From Deltaproteobacteria bacterium (GTDB lineage Bacteria; Myxococcota_A; Polyangia; Haliangiales; SHYZ01), in NCBI GenBank assembly GCA_016210055.1, contig JACQUZ010000134.1, forward strand, positions 1 to 48,314: DNA of 48,314 bases. Reading direction: 5' to 3'. Both the position numbers and the translations under genes were made by a program. Position 1 is the first letter of the stretch. Every line of letters begins with the position of its first letter. Of the stretch, positions 1 to 8,296 are shown in pieces. A model generated the notes under the pieces. It saw only the letters and a program-made list of their open reading frames with translations, was not told the origin of the DNA and did not search any database.

Positions 1-68
1 CCCGCACCCACCCCCACACGAAGAGATGCCCGAACGGGCGCCCCGTGGTATGAGCCAAGAGGTAGACC

Positions 69-2516
69 ATGGGTGCCAAGTCACGCGGTGCGGCCATCCG
101 GCCGGCCAAGCAGAAATCATTCCATGCCCCGAGGCGTTCTATCGGCATGCGCATCATCGCTGGGATCCTCAAGTGGGGAGTCCTCTTGGGGCTCTGCGTA
201 GCCGTGTTCGGCATTGCCGCCCTCGGGGGCGCGTTTTGGTATTACGGATCGGACCCGGATCTTCCCCGCATCCATGCCCTTACGGACTATCGCCCCAAGC
301 AAGTCACCCGAGTTCTGGCGGCCGACGGCAAGCTGATTGGTGAGCTTTTCGACGAGCGCCGCACGTACGTGCCCCTCGACCGAATCTCGCCCGCAATGGT
401 TGCGGCGATCATCGACGCCGAAGACGCGGATTTCCGCAAGCACGAGGGGCTGGACTTCATGGGCATGTTCCGAGCCGTCTGGATCAACCTGCGGCGAGGC
501 GGAGCTCGGCAGGGCGCCTCCACGATTACGCAGCAGGTGGTCAAGACGTTCCTCTTGTCCCCAGAAAGGACATTGAAGCGAAAGCTTCAAGAAATCATCC
601 TGGCGCGTCGCCTGGAAAAGGCTCTTAGCAAGGACGAAATCCTCACCCTCTATCTCAATCAGATCTATTTCGGCCATGGCCGCTACGGCGTCGAAGAAGC
701 GGCCCGCTTCTTCTTTGGCAAGGACGCAGCCGAGCTAAATGTCGGAGAGGCCGCGGTCCTGGCGGGCCTTCCTCAGTCGCCGGAGCGCCTATCCCCGCTC
801 AAGCACCCCGAGGCGGCCAAGGGCAGGCATGTGTACGTGCTCGACCAAATGGTCAAGCGAGGCCACCTCGAGGAGGAGGAAGCCAAGAAGTGGATCGACG
901 CTCCGATCGCGCTCATGAGAGATCCCGATTCCACCCTGGCCCACGCGCCCGAGCTTGTTGAGATCGTGCGCAAGGAGCTGGCGTCGCGGCACGGCGAAGA
1001 CCAGGTCGCCTTTCTAGGGATCACGGTCAAGACCACGCTCAATCCGACCATGCAGGCGGCTGCCCGCGAGGCGCTCGAAAACGGCCTGCGCGCCATTGAC
1101 TCCCGCCACGGCTACCGAGGCCCCTTGGCGAAACTTCCCCCCGAACGCGTGGCCAGCAAGAAAAAGGAGCTCAAGAAGGCCCTGCCGAAGGGAGGTCCTC
1201 GTCCGGGCGATACCTACGAAGCGCTCGTGGTGGAGGTATCGAACGCGCTCGAAGAAATGGTCGTAGACCTAGGGGACTGGAAAGGCGCCGTCGTTCTGCG
1301 AGGTGACCTCGACAGGCGCGAGAACCCGGAGGGCAAGAAGCCGAGCGCCCGCTTTGCCAAGAACGACCTGGTCCGCGTGCGCCTGGCGCCAGAGGCAGGA
1401 CCTCCGAAGAGCAAGGGCATCGATCGCGCCCTAACATTGGCCCAAGGCCCACAAGGGGCCGTCGTAGTCATAGAGCCCTCGACGCGCCACGTCCTCGCCA
1501 TGGTGGGGGGCTACGGGTATGAGCAGGGGCAATTCAACCGAGCCCTGCGCGCCAAGCGCCAGCCCGGATCTGCATTCAAGCCGTTCGTGTACGCCGCCGC
1601 CCTGGATTCGGGGCAATACACGCCGGCGTCGATCGTCAACGACGCCCCCGAAGTGTACGACCTCTGGAAACCCAAGAACTACGACACCACGTTCCGCGGT
1701 CCCGTGCGTCTCAGAGAAGCGCTGGCGCAGTCGATCAACACGGTGGCGATCCGCGTGCTTCACGATGTGGGCGTTGACCGCGTGGTGCAGCTGGCGCAGG
1801 CGGCCGGCATTGGCGAGGAGCTGCCCAAGGAGCTGTCCCTCGCGCTCGGCTCAGGCGTGGTCACTCCGCTCGAGATCACGAACGCGTACGCCACCCTCGC
1901 GAGTGGAGGCCTGCACGCGAATCCCGTGTTCCTCATATCCATCGGAGACGAGCCGCAGCCACGGCCGCAAGCAACACAGGCGATCCGCCAGGAGACCGCG
2001 TTTCTCATCACCAGCATGATGGAGAGCGTCGTGGAGTCTGGGACCGCACAGGCGGCCAAGAGGCTCAAGCGGCGCATCGCCGGCAAGACGGGCACGTCCA
2101 ACGGAGGACGCGACGCCTGGTTCATCGGGTTCACGCCGGACTTGGTCGCAGGCGTGTGGGTGGGCTTTGACGACATGCGCAGGCTGGGCAAGGGTGAGGC
2201 AGGCGGCAAGGCGGCGCTTCCCATCTGGATCGAGCTCATGAAGACCGCGCTCCGTGGAAGGCCGGTGCATTCGTTTGCCCAGCCGCCTGGCATCGTCGTG
2301 GCGCACATCGACCGCAAGACAGGCAAGCTGGCAGCCCCCGGCCAGCCCGAGACCGAGACCATGGAGGAGGTATTCCTCGACGGTTCCGTCCCGGCTGAGG
2401 TAGCTCCTGCGCCCGGAGAGGTGGATCCTTCCAACTTTGTCCTCGAGCAGATGGAAGGAGGCACGACCAGCGACGAGGATGGAGAGGCGAGCGCCGACGA
2501 GACGCCCACGCCATGA
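69..2516 (+). CDS. mrcA: Class A penicillin-binding protein 1A (bifunctional glycosyltransferase/transpeptidase)
   Basis: Inner-membrane peptidoglycan synthase of 815 residues: it polymerises lipid II into glycan strands and cross-links the peptides in the periplasm. A basic N-terminus is followed by one membrane anchor (about residues 30-52). The GT51 domain carries EDADFRKHEG at 118-127 with the catalytic Glu, followed by a TITQQ motif. The transpeptidase has all three motifs: SAFK at 501-504 (nucleophile Ser501), SIN at 555-557 and KTGT at 673-676. Length is normal for PBP1A. The ATG at 69 has an AGAGGT ribosome-binding site 6-7 nt upstream. An acidic tail follows the catalytic domains. 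The stop overlaps the next start (ATGA). The family assignment is secure; the symbol follows the E. coli naming. Confidence 0.95.
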   Translation: MGAKSRGAAIRPAKQKSFHAPRRSIGMRIIAGILKWGVLLGLCVAVFGIAALGGAFWYYGSDPDLPRIHALTDYRPKQVTRVLAADGKLIGELFDERRTYVPLDRISPAMVAAIIDAEDADFRKHEGLDFMGMFRAVWINLRRGGARQGASTITQQVVKTFLLSPERTLKRKLQEIILARRLEKALSKDEILTLYLNQIYFGHGRYGVEEAARFFFGKDAAELNVGEAAVLAGLPQSPERLSPLKHPEAAKGRHVYVLDQMVKRGHLEEEEAKKWIDAPIALMRDPDSTLAHAPELVEIVRKELASRHGEDQVAFLGITVKTTLNPTMQAAAREALENGLRAIDSRHGYRGPLAKLPPERVASKKKELKKALPKGGPRPGDTYEALVVEVSNALEEMVVDLGDWKGAVVLRGDLDRRENPEGKKPSARFAKNDLVRVRLAPEAGPPKSKGIDRALTLAQGPQGAVVVIEPSTRHVLAMVGGYGYEQGQFNRALRAKRQPGSAFKPFVYAAALDSGQYTPASIVNDAPEVYDLWKPKNYDTTFRGPVRLREALAQSINTVAIRVLHDVGVDRVVQLAQAAGIGEELPKELSLALGSGVVTPLEITNAYATLASGGLHANPVFLISIGDEPQPRPQATQAIRQETAFLITSMMESVVESGTAQAAKRLKRRIAGKTGTSNGGRDAWFIGFTPDLVAGVWVGFDDMRRLGKGEAGGKAALPIWIELMKTALRGRPVHSFAQPPGIVVAHIDRKTGKLAAPGQPETETMEEVFLDGSVPAEVAPAPGEVDPSNFVLEQMEGGTTSDEDGEASADETPTP

Positions 2517-3490
2517 ACCGGCATGCGTGGCTCGCGCTCGCTCTGCTTGCCACCGCAGGACGGGCGCACGGCAAGACCGGCGCACGGCAAGACCGCCGTG
2601 TCCCGTTCGTGCTCCCAGGGCCGCTCCTCGCCCTGGCGACCGGCGACCTGGACCGGGACGGCCGTGACGAGCTCGTGGCCCTCACCACGGACCATGTCGT
2701 GGTGCTCGGCCTCGTCGACGGGGCTCTCGTCGAGAAAGCCAGCACTCCCCTCGTGGCAAGAGCTCCGGTTCCCAAGCCACGGGTCCCCGTGGGATCACTT
2801 CTCGTCGAGGATCTCGAGGGGGACGGCGTGCTGGACGTGCTCGCGCGCTCCAGCGAGCACGCCCCTGGGGCCCGCTTCGCATGGAAAGACGGGACTCTCG
2901 TCCCCACGGCGAGCATCCAGAACTTCCCATGGCTCGCCGTTCGCGACAGCGCTAGTGCAATGCACGTCGGCGTGGCGATCGCCGGCCACGGAGCGCATGA
3001 TTTCCCGTCGGACGGGTTCTTCTTCATCCCGGAGCTTCGTGAACAGGAGAACATGCTCTCCCAGGCCCTGCCGAAGCGGATCCTTTGGGCCAAAGCCGCG
3101 ACGCTGTCGTCCGCAGGTGGTCCTTCCCCCCATGTCGCAGTCCTCTCGCAGGCCGGCTTGGACCTCTTTCGGGAACCCAACGCCACGAAGCCGCTCGTGA
3201 GGATCCGCGGAGTCGGGGCCAGCTTCGAGATCGCCGACCTAGAGGGGGACGGGACTCTCGAAATCGCGACCTCTTCCTACCGCGCGCCGGGAGGTGGCGA
3301 CCAGCTCGTAGTGCGCCGGCTTCTCGCCGATGGCAGGGCGACGGTCGTCTTTCGCAGCGCGGACCTCGACAAGGGTATCGCCGCCATCACGGCGGGGGAT
3401 CTCGACGGGGATGGAAAGCGGGGCTTCTTGGTCGCGATACGGTCGCCTGGCGAGCACAAGGGGGAGCTATGGCTCGTGTCGGTTCCCTGA
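2513..3490 (+). CDS. Secreted FG-GAP/VCBS-like repeat protein
   Basis: A 325-residue exported protein of unknown function. It starts with a signal peptide (MNRHAWLALALLATAGRAHG). At least four segments of the type D-L-x-x-D-G-x-x-(D/E)-(L/I/V), such as GDLDRDGRDEL, EDLEGDGVLDV, ADLEGDGTLEI and GDLDGDGKRGF, are spaced like the Ca-binding loops of FG-GAP/VCBS beta-propeller blades. The ATG overlaps the stop of the PBP1A gene by 4 nt and has no clear ribosome-binding site of its own, so translational coupling is likely. Its 3' end overlaps the next gene by 22 nt. A role near the cell wall or surface is only inferred from export and neighbours. Confidence 0.85.
   Translation: MNRHAWLALALLATAGRAHGKTGARQDRRVPFVLPGPLLALATGDLDRDGRDELVALTTDHVVVLGLVDGALVEKASTPLVARAPVPKPRVPVGSLLVEDLEGDGVLDVLARSSEHAPGARFAWKDGTLVPTASIQNFPWLAVRDSASAMHVGVAIAGHGAHDFPSDGFFFIPELREQENMLSQALPKRILWAKAATLSSAGGPSPHVAVLSQAGLDLFREPNATKPLVRIRGVGASFEIADLEGDGTLEIATSSYRAPGGGDQLVVRRLLADGRATVVFRSADLDKGIAAITAGDLDGDGKRGFLVAIRSPGEHKGELWLVSVP
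2564..2595 (+). repeat. Perfect 16-bp tandem duplication just after the signal-peptide coding region
   Basis: Two adjacent copies of GCGCACGGCAAGACCG. Because 16 is not a multiple of three, the two copies are read in different frames (AHGKT, then ARQDR). Loss or gain of one unit would throw the gene out of frame right behind its signal peptide. Confidence 0.9.
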
Positions 3491-4956
3491 AAACGCCCTG
3501 GCGATCCCTCACCGTAGCCTTCGCGGCAATATTGGTCATGCTCGTCCCGGACCGGTCCCATGGCGAGGCACGCCCGCCGTTCGGAGGGAAGGTCGTCGGT
3601 TCCCTTTCCAGCGCCCCATCGAGCGTCGATCCGCTCTTCGCCCGCTCACACGCTGAGCTCACCCTGGTGACCCTGGTCTTCGATTCCCTTTACCGTGAAG
3701 GGGTTCCCGGCTCCCCCGAGCCGCACTTGGCCGCAGCGCTTCCCACGTTCTCCGCCGACGGCCTCGAGGCACGCGTTCTGCTGAAGGTCGGCGTGTACTT
3801 CCATGACGGTCGACCGGTGCGGGCGATCGATGCGCTGTGGTCCCTCCGGCGCGCGGCAAAGGCCCGCGAGATGGAATGGGCGCTCGCGCCGGTGAAAGGG
3901 ATCACGCGGGATGGCGAGACGATCGTCTTCTCGCTCCATCGCCCAGCGCCCGAGCTTGCCTCGCTGCTCGCGCTTCCCCAGCTCGCCATCACGCCTGCCG
4001 GCCGGCCGCCAAAGGCCTCTGCCCCCGTCGGATCTGGCCCTTTCCGAGTGCGTCGGCTCGCTTTCGAAGGGCGCCGCCTGGAGCTCGTGGCGAGCGAAGA
4101 CCATTTCGGCGGGCGCCCGTTCGTCGATGAGATCTTGCTCAGGTGGTTCGATCGAGAAGGGGACGAGGCCAGGGCCTACGAGGCGGGCGAGGCCGACTTC
4201 TCCTTCCGCGGCGCGGTAGCTTTCGCAGGCCATTCCCCAAAGCATCCGACGTCGTCGGTGGAGGGTGAGGCAGTCCTCTTGGCTTACTTGGGTTTTGGCA
4301 AGAGGCACGGCGGCCTGCTCGCGGACCGGGACTTTCGCCGCGCCGTCTCCTTGGCGTTGAATCGCGGGAGCTTTCGGCATGTCGGCGCCGGCGAGCGGGT
4401 CATCCCCACGTCGGTCCTGGGACCTCCAGGCTCCAAGGAACAAGCAGGTGTGACCCTCGTTGCCCAGCCTGAAGCCGCACGCGCCACCCTGCGCCAGGTG
4501 CAGAGCCGGCTGCGCCTTAAAGCCATGCCACCGCTCGAGATCATGGTCGACAGAACGCGCCTGGACGACGCCGATGTGGCCGCGCGCGTGCTCTCCTCCT
4601 TGGACCGCATCGGCCTGAACGTCGTTATTCGATCGGTCGAGCCGCCCGAGCTCGCTCGCCGGGTCGCGGCCGGCGACTGCGATCTCTACGTGAGCCAGCT
4701 CGTCTCTCCCAGCCGAGACCCGCTGCATGAGCGCGCGATGGCGCTTTCCATGACAGGCGATCCTTGGGCCGCCTCGCGACTGCGCAAGGGGGACCTCGCG
4801 CTAGCCACGTACACCCACGCGTTCCTCGAGCGGCTGCCCATCGTTCCCATCTATTACCGGACGGTCCGCGTGCACTTCCGCAAGGCGCTGCGCGGGTTCA
4901 CCCTCGATGGCAATGGCACGCCGGAGCTAGCGGGCGTGTATTGGTGGGAGGATTAG
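3469..4956 (+). CDS. Periplasmic solute-binding protein, peptide/nickel family (SBP_bac_5)
   Basis: A 495-residue exported binding protein. A signal peptide (about residues 1-32) is followed by the family features: the SSAPSSVDPLFA opening, LVFDSLYREG, FHDGRPVRAIDALWSL (compare the FHDG and DV..S motifs of oligopeptide-binding proteins) and VGSGPFRV. The C-terminal part PIVPIYYRTVRVHFRK is also typical. The frame stays open upstream, but the ATG at 3469 has a GGGGGA site just before it and gives a proper signal peptide. It overlaps the previous gene by 22 nt and ends 8 nt before the histidine kinase. No permease or ATPase gene lies nearby, so it may work as a ligand receptor for the kinase rather than in transport; that is inference. 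Confidence 0.88.
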   Translation: MARVGSLKTPWRSLTVAFAAILVMLVPDRSHGEARPPFGGKVVGSLSSAPSSVDPLFARSHAELTLVTLVFDSLYREGVPGSPEPHLAAALPTFSADGLEARVLLKVGVYFHDGRPVRAIDALWSLRRAAKAREMEWALAPVKGITRDGETIVFSLHRPAPELASLLALPQLAITPAGRPPKASAPVGSGPFRVRRLAFEGRRLELVASEDHFGGRPFVDEILLRWFDREGDEARAYEAGEADFSFRGAVAFAGHSPKHPTSSVEGEAVLLAYLGFGKRHGGLLADRDFRRAVSLALNRGSFRHVGAGERVIPTSVLGPPGSKEQAGVTLVAQPEAARATLRQVQSRLRLKAMPPLEIMVDRTRLDDADVAARVLSSLDRIGLNVVIRSVEPPELARRVAAGDCDLYVSQLVSPSRDPLHERAMALSMTGDPWAASRLRKGDLALATYTHAFLERLPIVPIYYRTVRVHFRKALRGFTLDGNGTPELAGVYWWED

Positions 4957-4964
4957 CGTTGCGC

Positions 4965-6674
4965 ATGGGACTCCGCGCGCGGTTCATGCTTTGGTTTGGG
5001 GTGGCCGCGCTCATGACCATCCTGGCGGCAGCGCTGGTCACCCGCGAGGTCATCACGAGCCGCAGGCGTTCCGAGTTTCACCGGGCCCTGCGCGATGCCG
5101 AGGCCGATGCTCGTCGAGAGCTCGCTTCGCTCGCCGAGTCAGTTCTGCGAGCGGTCGATGGCCTGGCGACGCGCGATAGCCCGCTCGTGGGAGGGCTCCT
5201 CGTGGAGCTCGTCAAGGGTCAAGGCGAGCTGTCTTCCGTGGCCAGGCTCGAGCTCAAGCAGCGCGGGCCGTCCATCATGCATCTCATAGGCCTGGACGTC
5301 CTCACCCTGACTGCAGGACAGGATGCCATCCTGTGCGCGCCCCATTTCGCGGCGAAAACCGACGAGCAGGATCTCCGGCCGCAGAGGCTTGCGGGCGAGC
5401 CACCGGGCAAGCCACTCGTCGCCTGGGAAGACGTCTTGCGGGATGGCAAGGTGTCGCGTGTCCTGGTCCTCGCGGCAGCGCGGGCGGTGTCCGACGGAAA
5501 CCAGCAGGTCAACGTGCTCGGGGGCAAGGAGCTCGGTCCCAGGCTGCTTGGTGCCCTCGGGCGGCATAGCCTGGTCGAGGCACGGATCACCGACGCGAAG
5601 GGGAGCGAGCTCTTCTCGACCGAAGGCGACTGGAAACGCCTGGCGCGCGCTCCCGCCGTCACAATTCCGCTCCTCGGTGAACAGGGCCAGCCCGAGGCCC
5701 ACCTGTCGATTGCCATCCCGGACGACGAGCTACGCCGCACGCTGAGGGATGTGACGCTCGCTACATCAGCGCTCGGGATCCTCGCGCTCCTTTTCACCCT
5801 GCTCTTGGGCATCCTCATTTCGCGTTCAATGACGAAAGATCTAAACTCGCTCGTCGCAGGCGCCCAGGCCGTCTCCCGCGGAGACCTCGAGTACCAGGTG
5901 GCAATCCGCGCCGAGGATGAAATCGGCGCCCTCGCCAGGGCATTTAACGCCATGACCCGCGAGCTCCGCGACTCAAAAGATCGGCTCGTCAAAGCAGAGC
6001 GAATCGCGGCCTGGCAAGAAATCGCACGCAGCCTGGCCCACGAGATTAAGAACCCATTGACGCCGATCCAAATGAGCGTGGAGACCTTGCGCAAGACCCG
6101 TGCGGCCAACCACCCCTCATTCGACGAGATCTTCGATGAGTCGACGCGAACGATCCTCGAGGAGGTGGGGAGGCTCAAGCGAATTGTCAGCGAGTTCAAC
6201 CAGTTCGCGCGCATGCCCAAGCCCGAGCGGCAACCCTGCAAGCTCGAGGAGGTCGTCGCAGGCGCCCTTGCGTTGTACCGCGGCGCAGCCGTGGTGCGTG
6301 AGGAGCAAAGCCGCGGCCTTCCCACGGTGGAAGCAGACCGAGATCAGCTCACCCAGGTCGTGTTGAATCTCCTCGAGAACGCCCGGGATGCCGTCGCCAT
6401 GAGACCGCACGACTCTGCAGAAGGGCGCATCACCGTGCGCACGCGCAGCGCAGGCGGCGTAGTGGAGCTCGAGGTCGAGGACAACGGGCCCGGGTTCGAT
6501 CCGTCCCTCCGGGAAAAGCTCTTTTCGCCCTACTTCACCACGAAGGAGACCGGCACCGGGCTTGGACTGGCGATCGTGCAACGGATCGTCACCGACCACG
6601 GAGGTAGGGTAACCGCGCATAGCGAGCCCGGGCGCGGCTCTCGCTTCGTCGTGGAACTTCCGTCAAAAACGTGA
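4965..6674 (+). CDS. NtrY-like transmembrane sensor histidine kinase
   Basis: A 569-residue membrane sensor kinase. TM1 lies near residues 5-25, followed by a roughly 230-residue periplasmic sensor region, then TM2 (about 266-288) and a HAMP domain. The dimerisation box reads SLAHEIKNPLTPIQ with phospho-acceptor His359, the N box NLLENARDAV starts at residue 468, and G1 (DNGPGF) and G2 (GTGLGLAIV) are intact. The WQEIARSLAHEIKNPLTPIQ pattern is characteristic of the NtrY group. No receiver domain is attached and no response regulator lies beside it. A TTG codon 6 nt upstream, closer to the GGGAGGA site, is an alternative start. It is probably co-transcribed with the binding protein 8 nt upstream. 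Confidence 0.92.
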   Translation: MGLRARFMLWFGVAALMTILAAALVTREVITSRRRSEFHRALRDAEADARRELASLAESVLRAVDGLATRDSPLVGGLLVELVKGQGELSSVARLELKQRGPSIMHLIGLDVLTLTAGQDAILCAPHFAAKTDEQDLRPQRLAGEPPGKPLVAWEDVLRDGKVSRVLVLAAARAVSDGNQQVNVLGGKELGPRLLGALGRHSLVEARITDAKGSELFSTEGDWKRLARAPAVTIPLLGEQGQPEAHLSIAIPDDELRRTLRDVTLATSALGILALLFTLLLGILISRSMTKDLNSLVAGAQAVSRGDLEYQVAIRAEDEIGALARAFNAMTRELRDSKDRLVKAERIAAWQEIARSLAHEIKNPLTPIQMSVETLRKTRAANHPSFDEIFDESTRTILEEVGRLKRIVSEFNQFARMPKPERQPCKLEEVVAGALALYRGAAVVREEQSRGLPTVEADRDQLTQVVLNLLENARDAVAMRPHDSAEGRITVRTRSAGGVVELEVEDNGPGFDPSLREKLFSPYFTTKETGTGLGLAIVQRIVTDHGGRVTAHSEPGRGSRFVVELPSKT

Positions 6675-6684
6675 CTCCTCCACC

Positions 6685-6698
6685 GTCGGTTTTCCGAC
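6685..6698. other. Small hairpin after the histidine kinase gene
   Basis: GTCGG TTTT CCGAC forms a perfect 5-bp stem with a 4-nt loop, 11 nt after the kinase stop. There is no following T run, so it is at best a weak terminator. The rest of 6675-6828 shows nothing else recognisable except the ribosome-binding site of the next gene. Confidence 0.3.
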
Positions 6699-6828
6699 CA
6701 TGGTGTGAACTGACGGTCGCTCCCGTTGGCACCATTCGCTGATTTCCGGCGCTTCCGGCCCCCCTTGCGTGGCATGTCGCTTGCTCATCGAGCCAAGCGT
6801 CGCCAAACAAGGTGAATAGAGGTAGCCA

Positions 6829-8295
6829 ATGACAACGATTGCAGCGCGCACAAAGTGGGTGGGTCTCGCCGGCTTGTCACTTGCCATCATGGCCTGCACG
6901 GGGCAGGAAGCAGCCGACCCAGACACGATGCAAAAGCAGCTCGGTGACAAGGTGCCAAGGATCGTAAACGGGGTCGAGCACGCGTTCCTCAGGTTCAATG
7001 AAGAAGACAGCCAAGCAGCACGCGACTTGAATCACGCACTCCGCAGCCTGAATCTTCCGGTCGATCGACTCGGAATGGGTCCCTCTGACTCTGCGGGCAA
7101 GCCTGGGCGTACCTTGCGATCACACGGCACCACGGCGGCCGACGAAGCAACCGACTTCCTAACCGAACACGTCTTTTCCAAGGAGAACTACGAGGGGGAC
7201 GGGGTCTATCGCCTCCGTGGTGAGGACTTCTGCGAGAACACGTCGGACGACGGCCATGGGATGGAGGACCCGGATACCGCGTGCATCGAGAAGTTCAACG
7301 AGGCGGAGTTCCGCATCCGTGCTGTCGTTTCCGACGCGTCCATCGAGCTCACGCTCCTCGTGGGACCGGGACGCGCCGAGCCGCTCACCCTGGAAGCCGA
7401 CGCCGACAGCGTCAGCATCGCCCTTGACCTGGCCGAGGCCAAGAAGGCCCTCGAGCACCTGTCCAAGGTCTTTGAAGAAGACATGGTGCTTCCGACCGTC
7501 ATGGAAGGGGTGATCGCGTTCTCCCTCACGCTGAATGGGGAAGAGGACGCCACCGCATCGATTACCATTCGCAAGGCGGTTCGCATTGAAGGAAACATCG
7601 GAGAGAAGCCGGTCGCCTTCTCGACCGCCGCCGGTGAGATCCTCAAGATACGTGGGCAGGGGAAAGAGCGACGCCTGTCGGTCGACGTGAATGTCGGCCC
7701 GACCACGCTCCGCATGCCGTGGCCGAACGACGAGGAAGACTCAAGCCCAATCACCGGGACCCTGGCCGTGGACCTGAAGGGCTTGTCGGCATCGACTGTT
7801 CTCGAGGACGGCATGGATACGCTCCGCTTCTCCAACATCGGCCTGGGCGACGGCACCTCCTCGATCAAGCTCGACGACGAGAACCTCTTGACCGTGGACG
7901 TGAACGAAAACGCCAACCGCCGGTTCGCGCTCAACATCGTGCCCGGACCCATGGGTGGCGCTCCCAGCTTTGTCGTGGAGCCTTCCTTTGACCTGAAGAT
8001 CGGCCTCTCCCTCAAGGCACTTGTTGACCAGGGACAGGACATCAATCCCTACCTCGTCGACGAGACGTTCCGGATCGGGCTGGACGGCACCACCCCGCGC
8101 ATCAAGGTGATCAACCCCGAAGACGCCCCGGCGCGAATTCGCGTCATGAGCGGCCAGCTCAGCCTCGAGAGCCGCTCGGCGCTGAACGAATCGCTGTCGG
8201 CGCAAGCCGGGCAATGCCTCGTGGAGCGGAATGAGGACGCGGTGCAGGGAAAACACCCGATCCTGAGCCACCTGAACGTGATTTCCTGCGAGTAA
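6829..8295 (+). CDS. Lipoprotein of unknown function
   Basis: A 488-residue predicted lipoprotein. The signal peptide ends in a lipobox (LAIMAC, Cys23), and the mature protein starts with small and acidic residues. The rest is rich in beta-prone segments with many D/E residues and few Cys. I recognise no enzyme motif. Long stretches such as FRIGLDGTTPRIKVIN suggest a beta-rich, possibly surface-exposed fold. An AGAGGT site precedes the ATG. The gene is monocistronic, with 154 nt upstream, and its stop lies 1 nt from the stop of the convergent gene. Family unknown. Confidence 0.8.
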   Translation: MTTIAARTKWVGLAGLSLAIMACTGQEAADPDTMQKQLGDKVPRIVNGVEHAFLRFNEEDSQAARDLNHALRSLNLPVDRLGMGPSDSAGKPGRTLRSHGTTAADEATDFLTEHVFSKENYEGDGVYRLRGEDFCENTSDDGHGMEDPDTACIEKFNEAEFRIRAVVSDASIELTLLVGPGRAEPLTLEADADSVSIALDLAEAKKALEHLSKVFEEDMVLPTVMEGVIAFSLTLNGEEDATASITIRKAVRIEGNIGEKPVAFSTAAGEILKIRGQGKERRLSVDVNVGPTTLRMPWPNDEEDSSPITGTLAVDLKGLSASTVLEDGMDTLRFSNIGLGDGTSSIKLDDENLLTVDVNENANRRFALNIVPGPMGGAPSFVVEPSFDLKIGLSLKALVDQGQDINPYLVDETFRIGLDGTTPRIKVINPEDAPARIRVMSGQLSLESRSALNESLSAQAGQCLVERNEDAVQGKHPILSHLNVISCE

Positions 8296-8296
8296 C

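Noticed and set aside
1760..3186. Long minus-strand frames opposite PBP1A and the FG-GAP gene
   Set aside because: High GC keeps antisense frames open; the plus-strand proteins carry complete family motifs.
3085..3468. Upstream extension of the solute-binding protein frame
   Set aside because: It overlaps the FG-GAP gene, has no domain, and the signal peptide begins at 3469.
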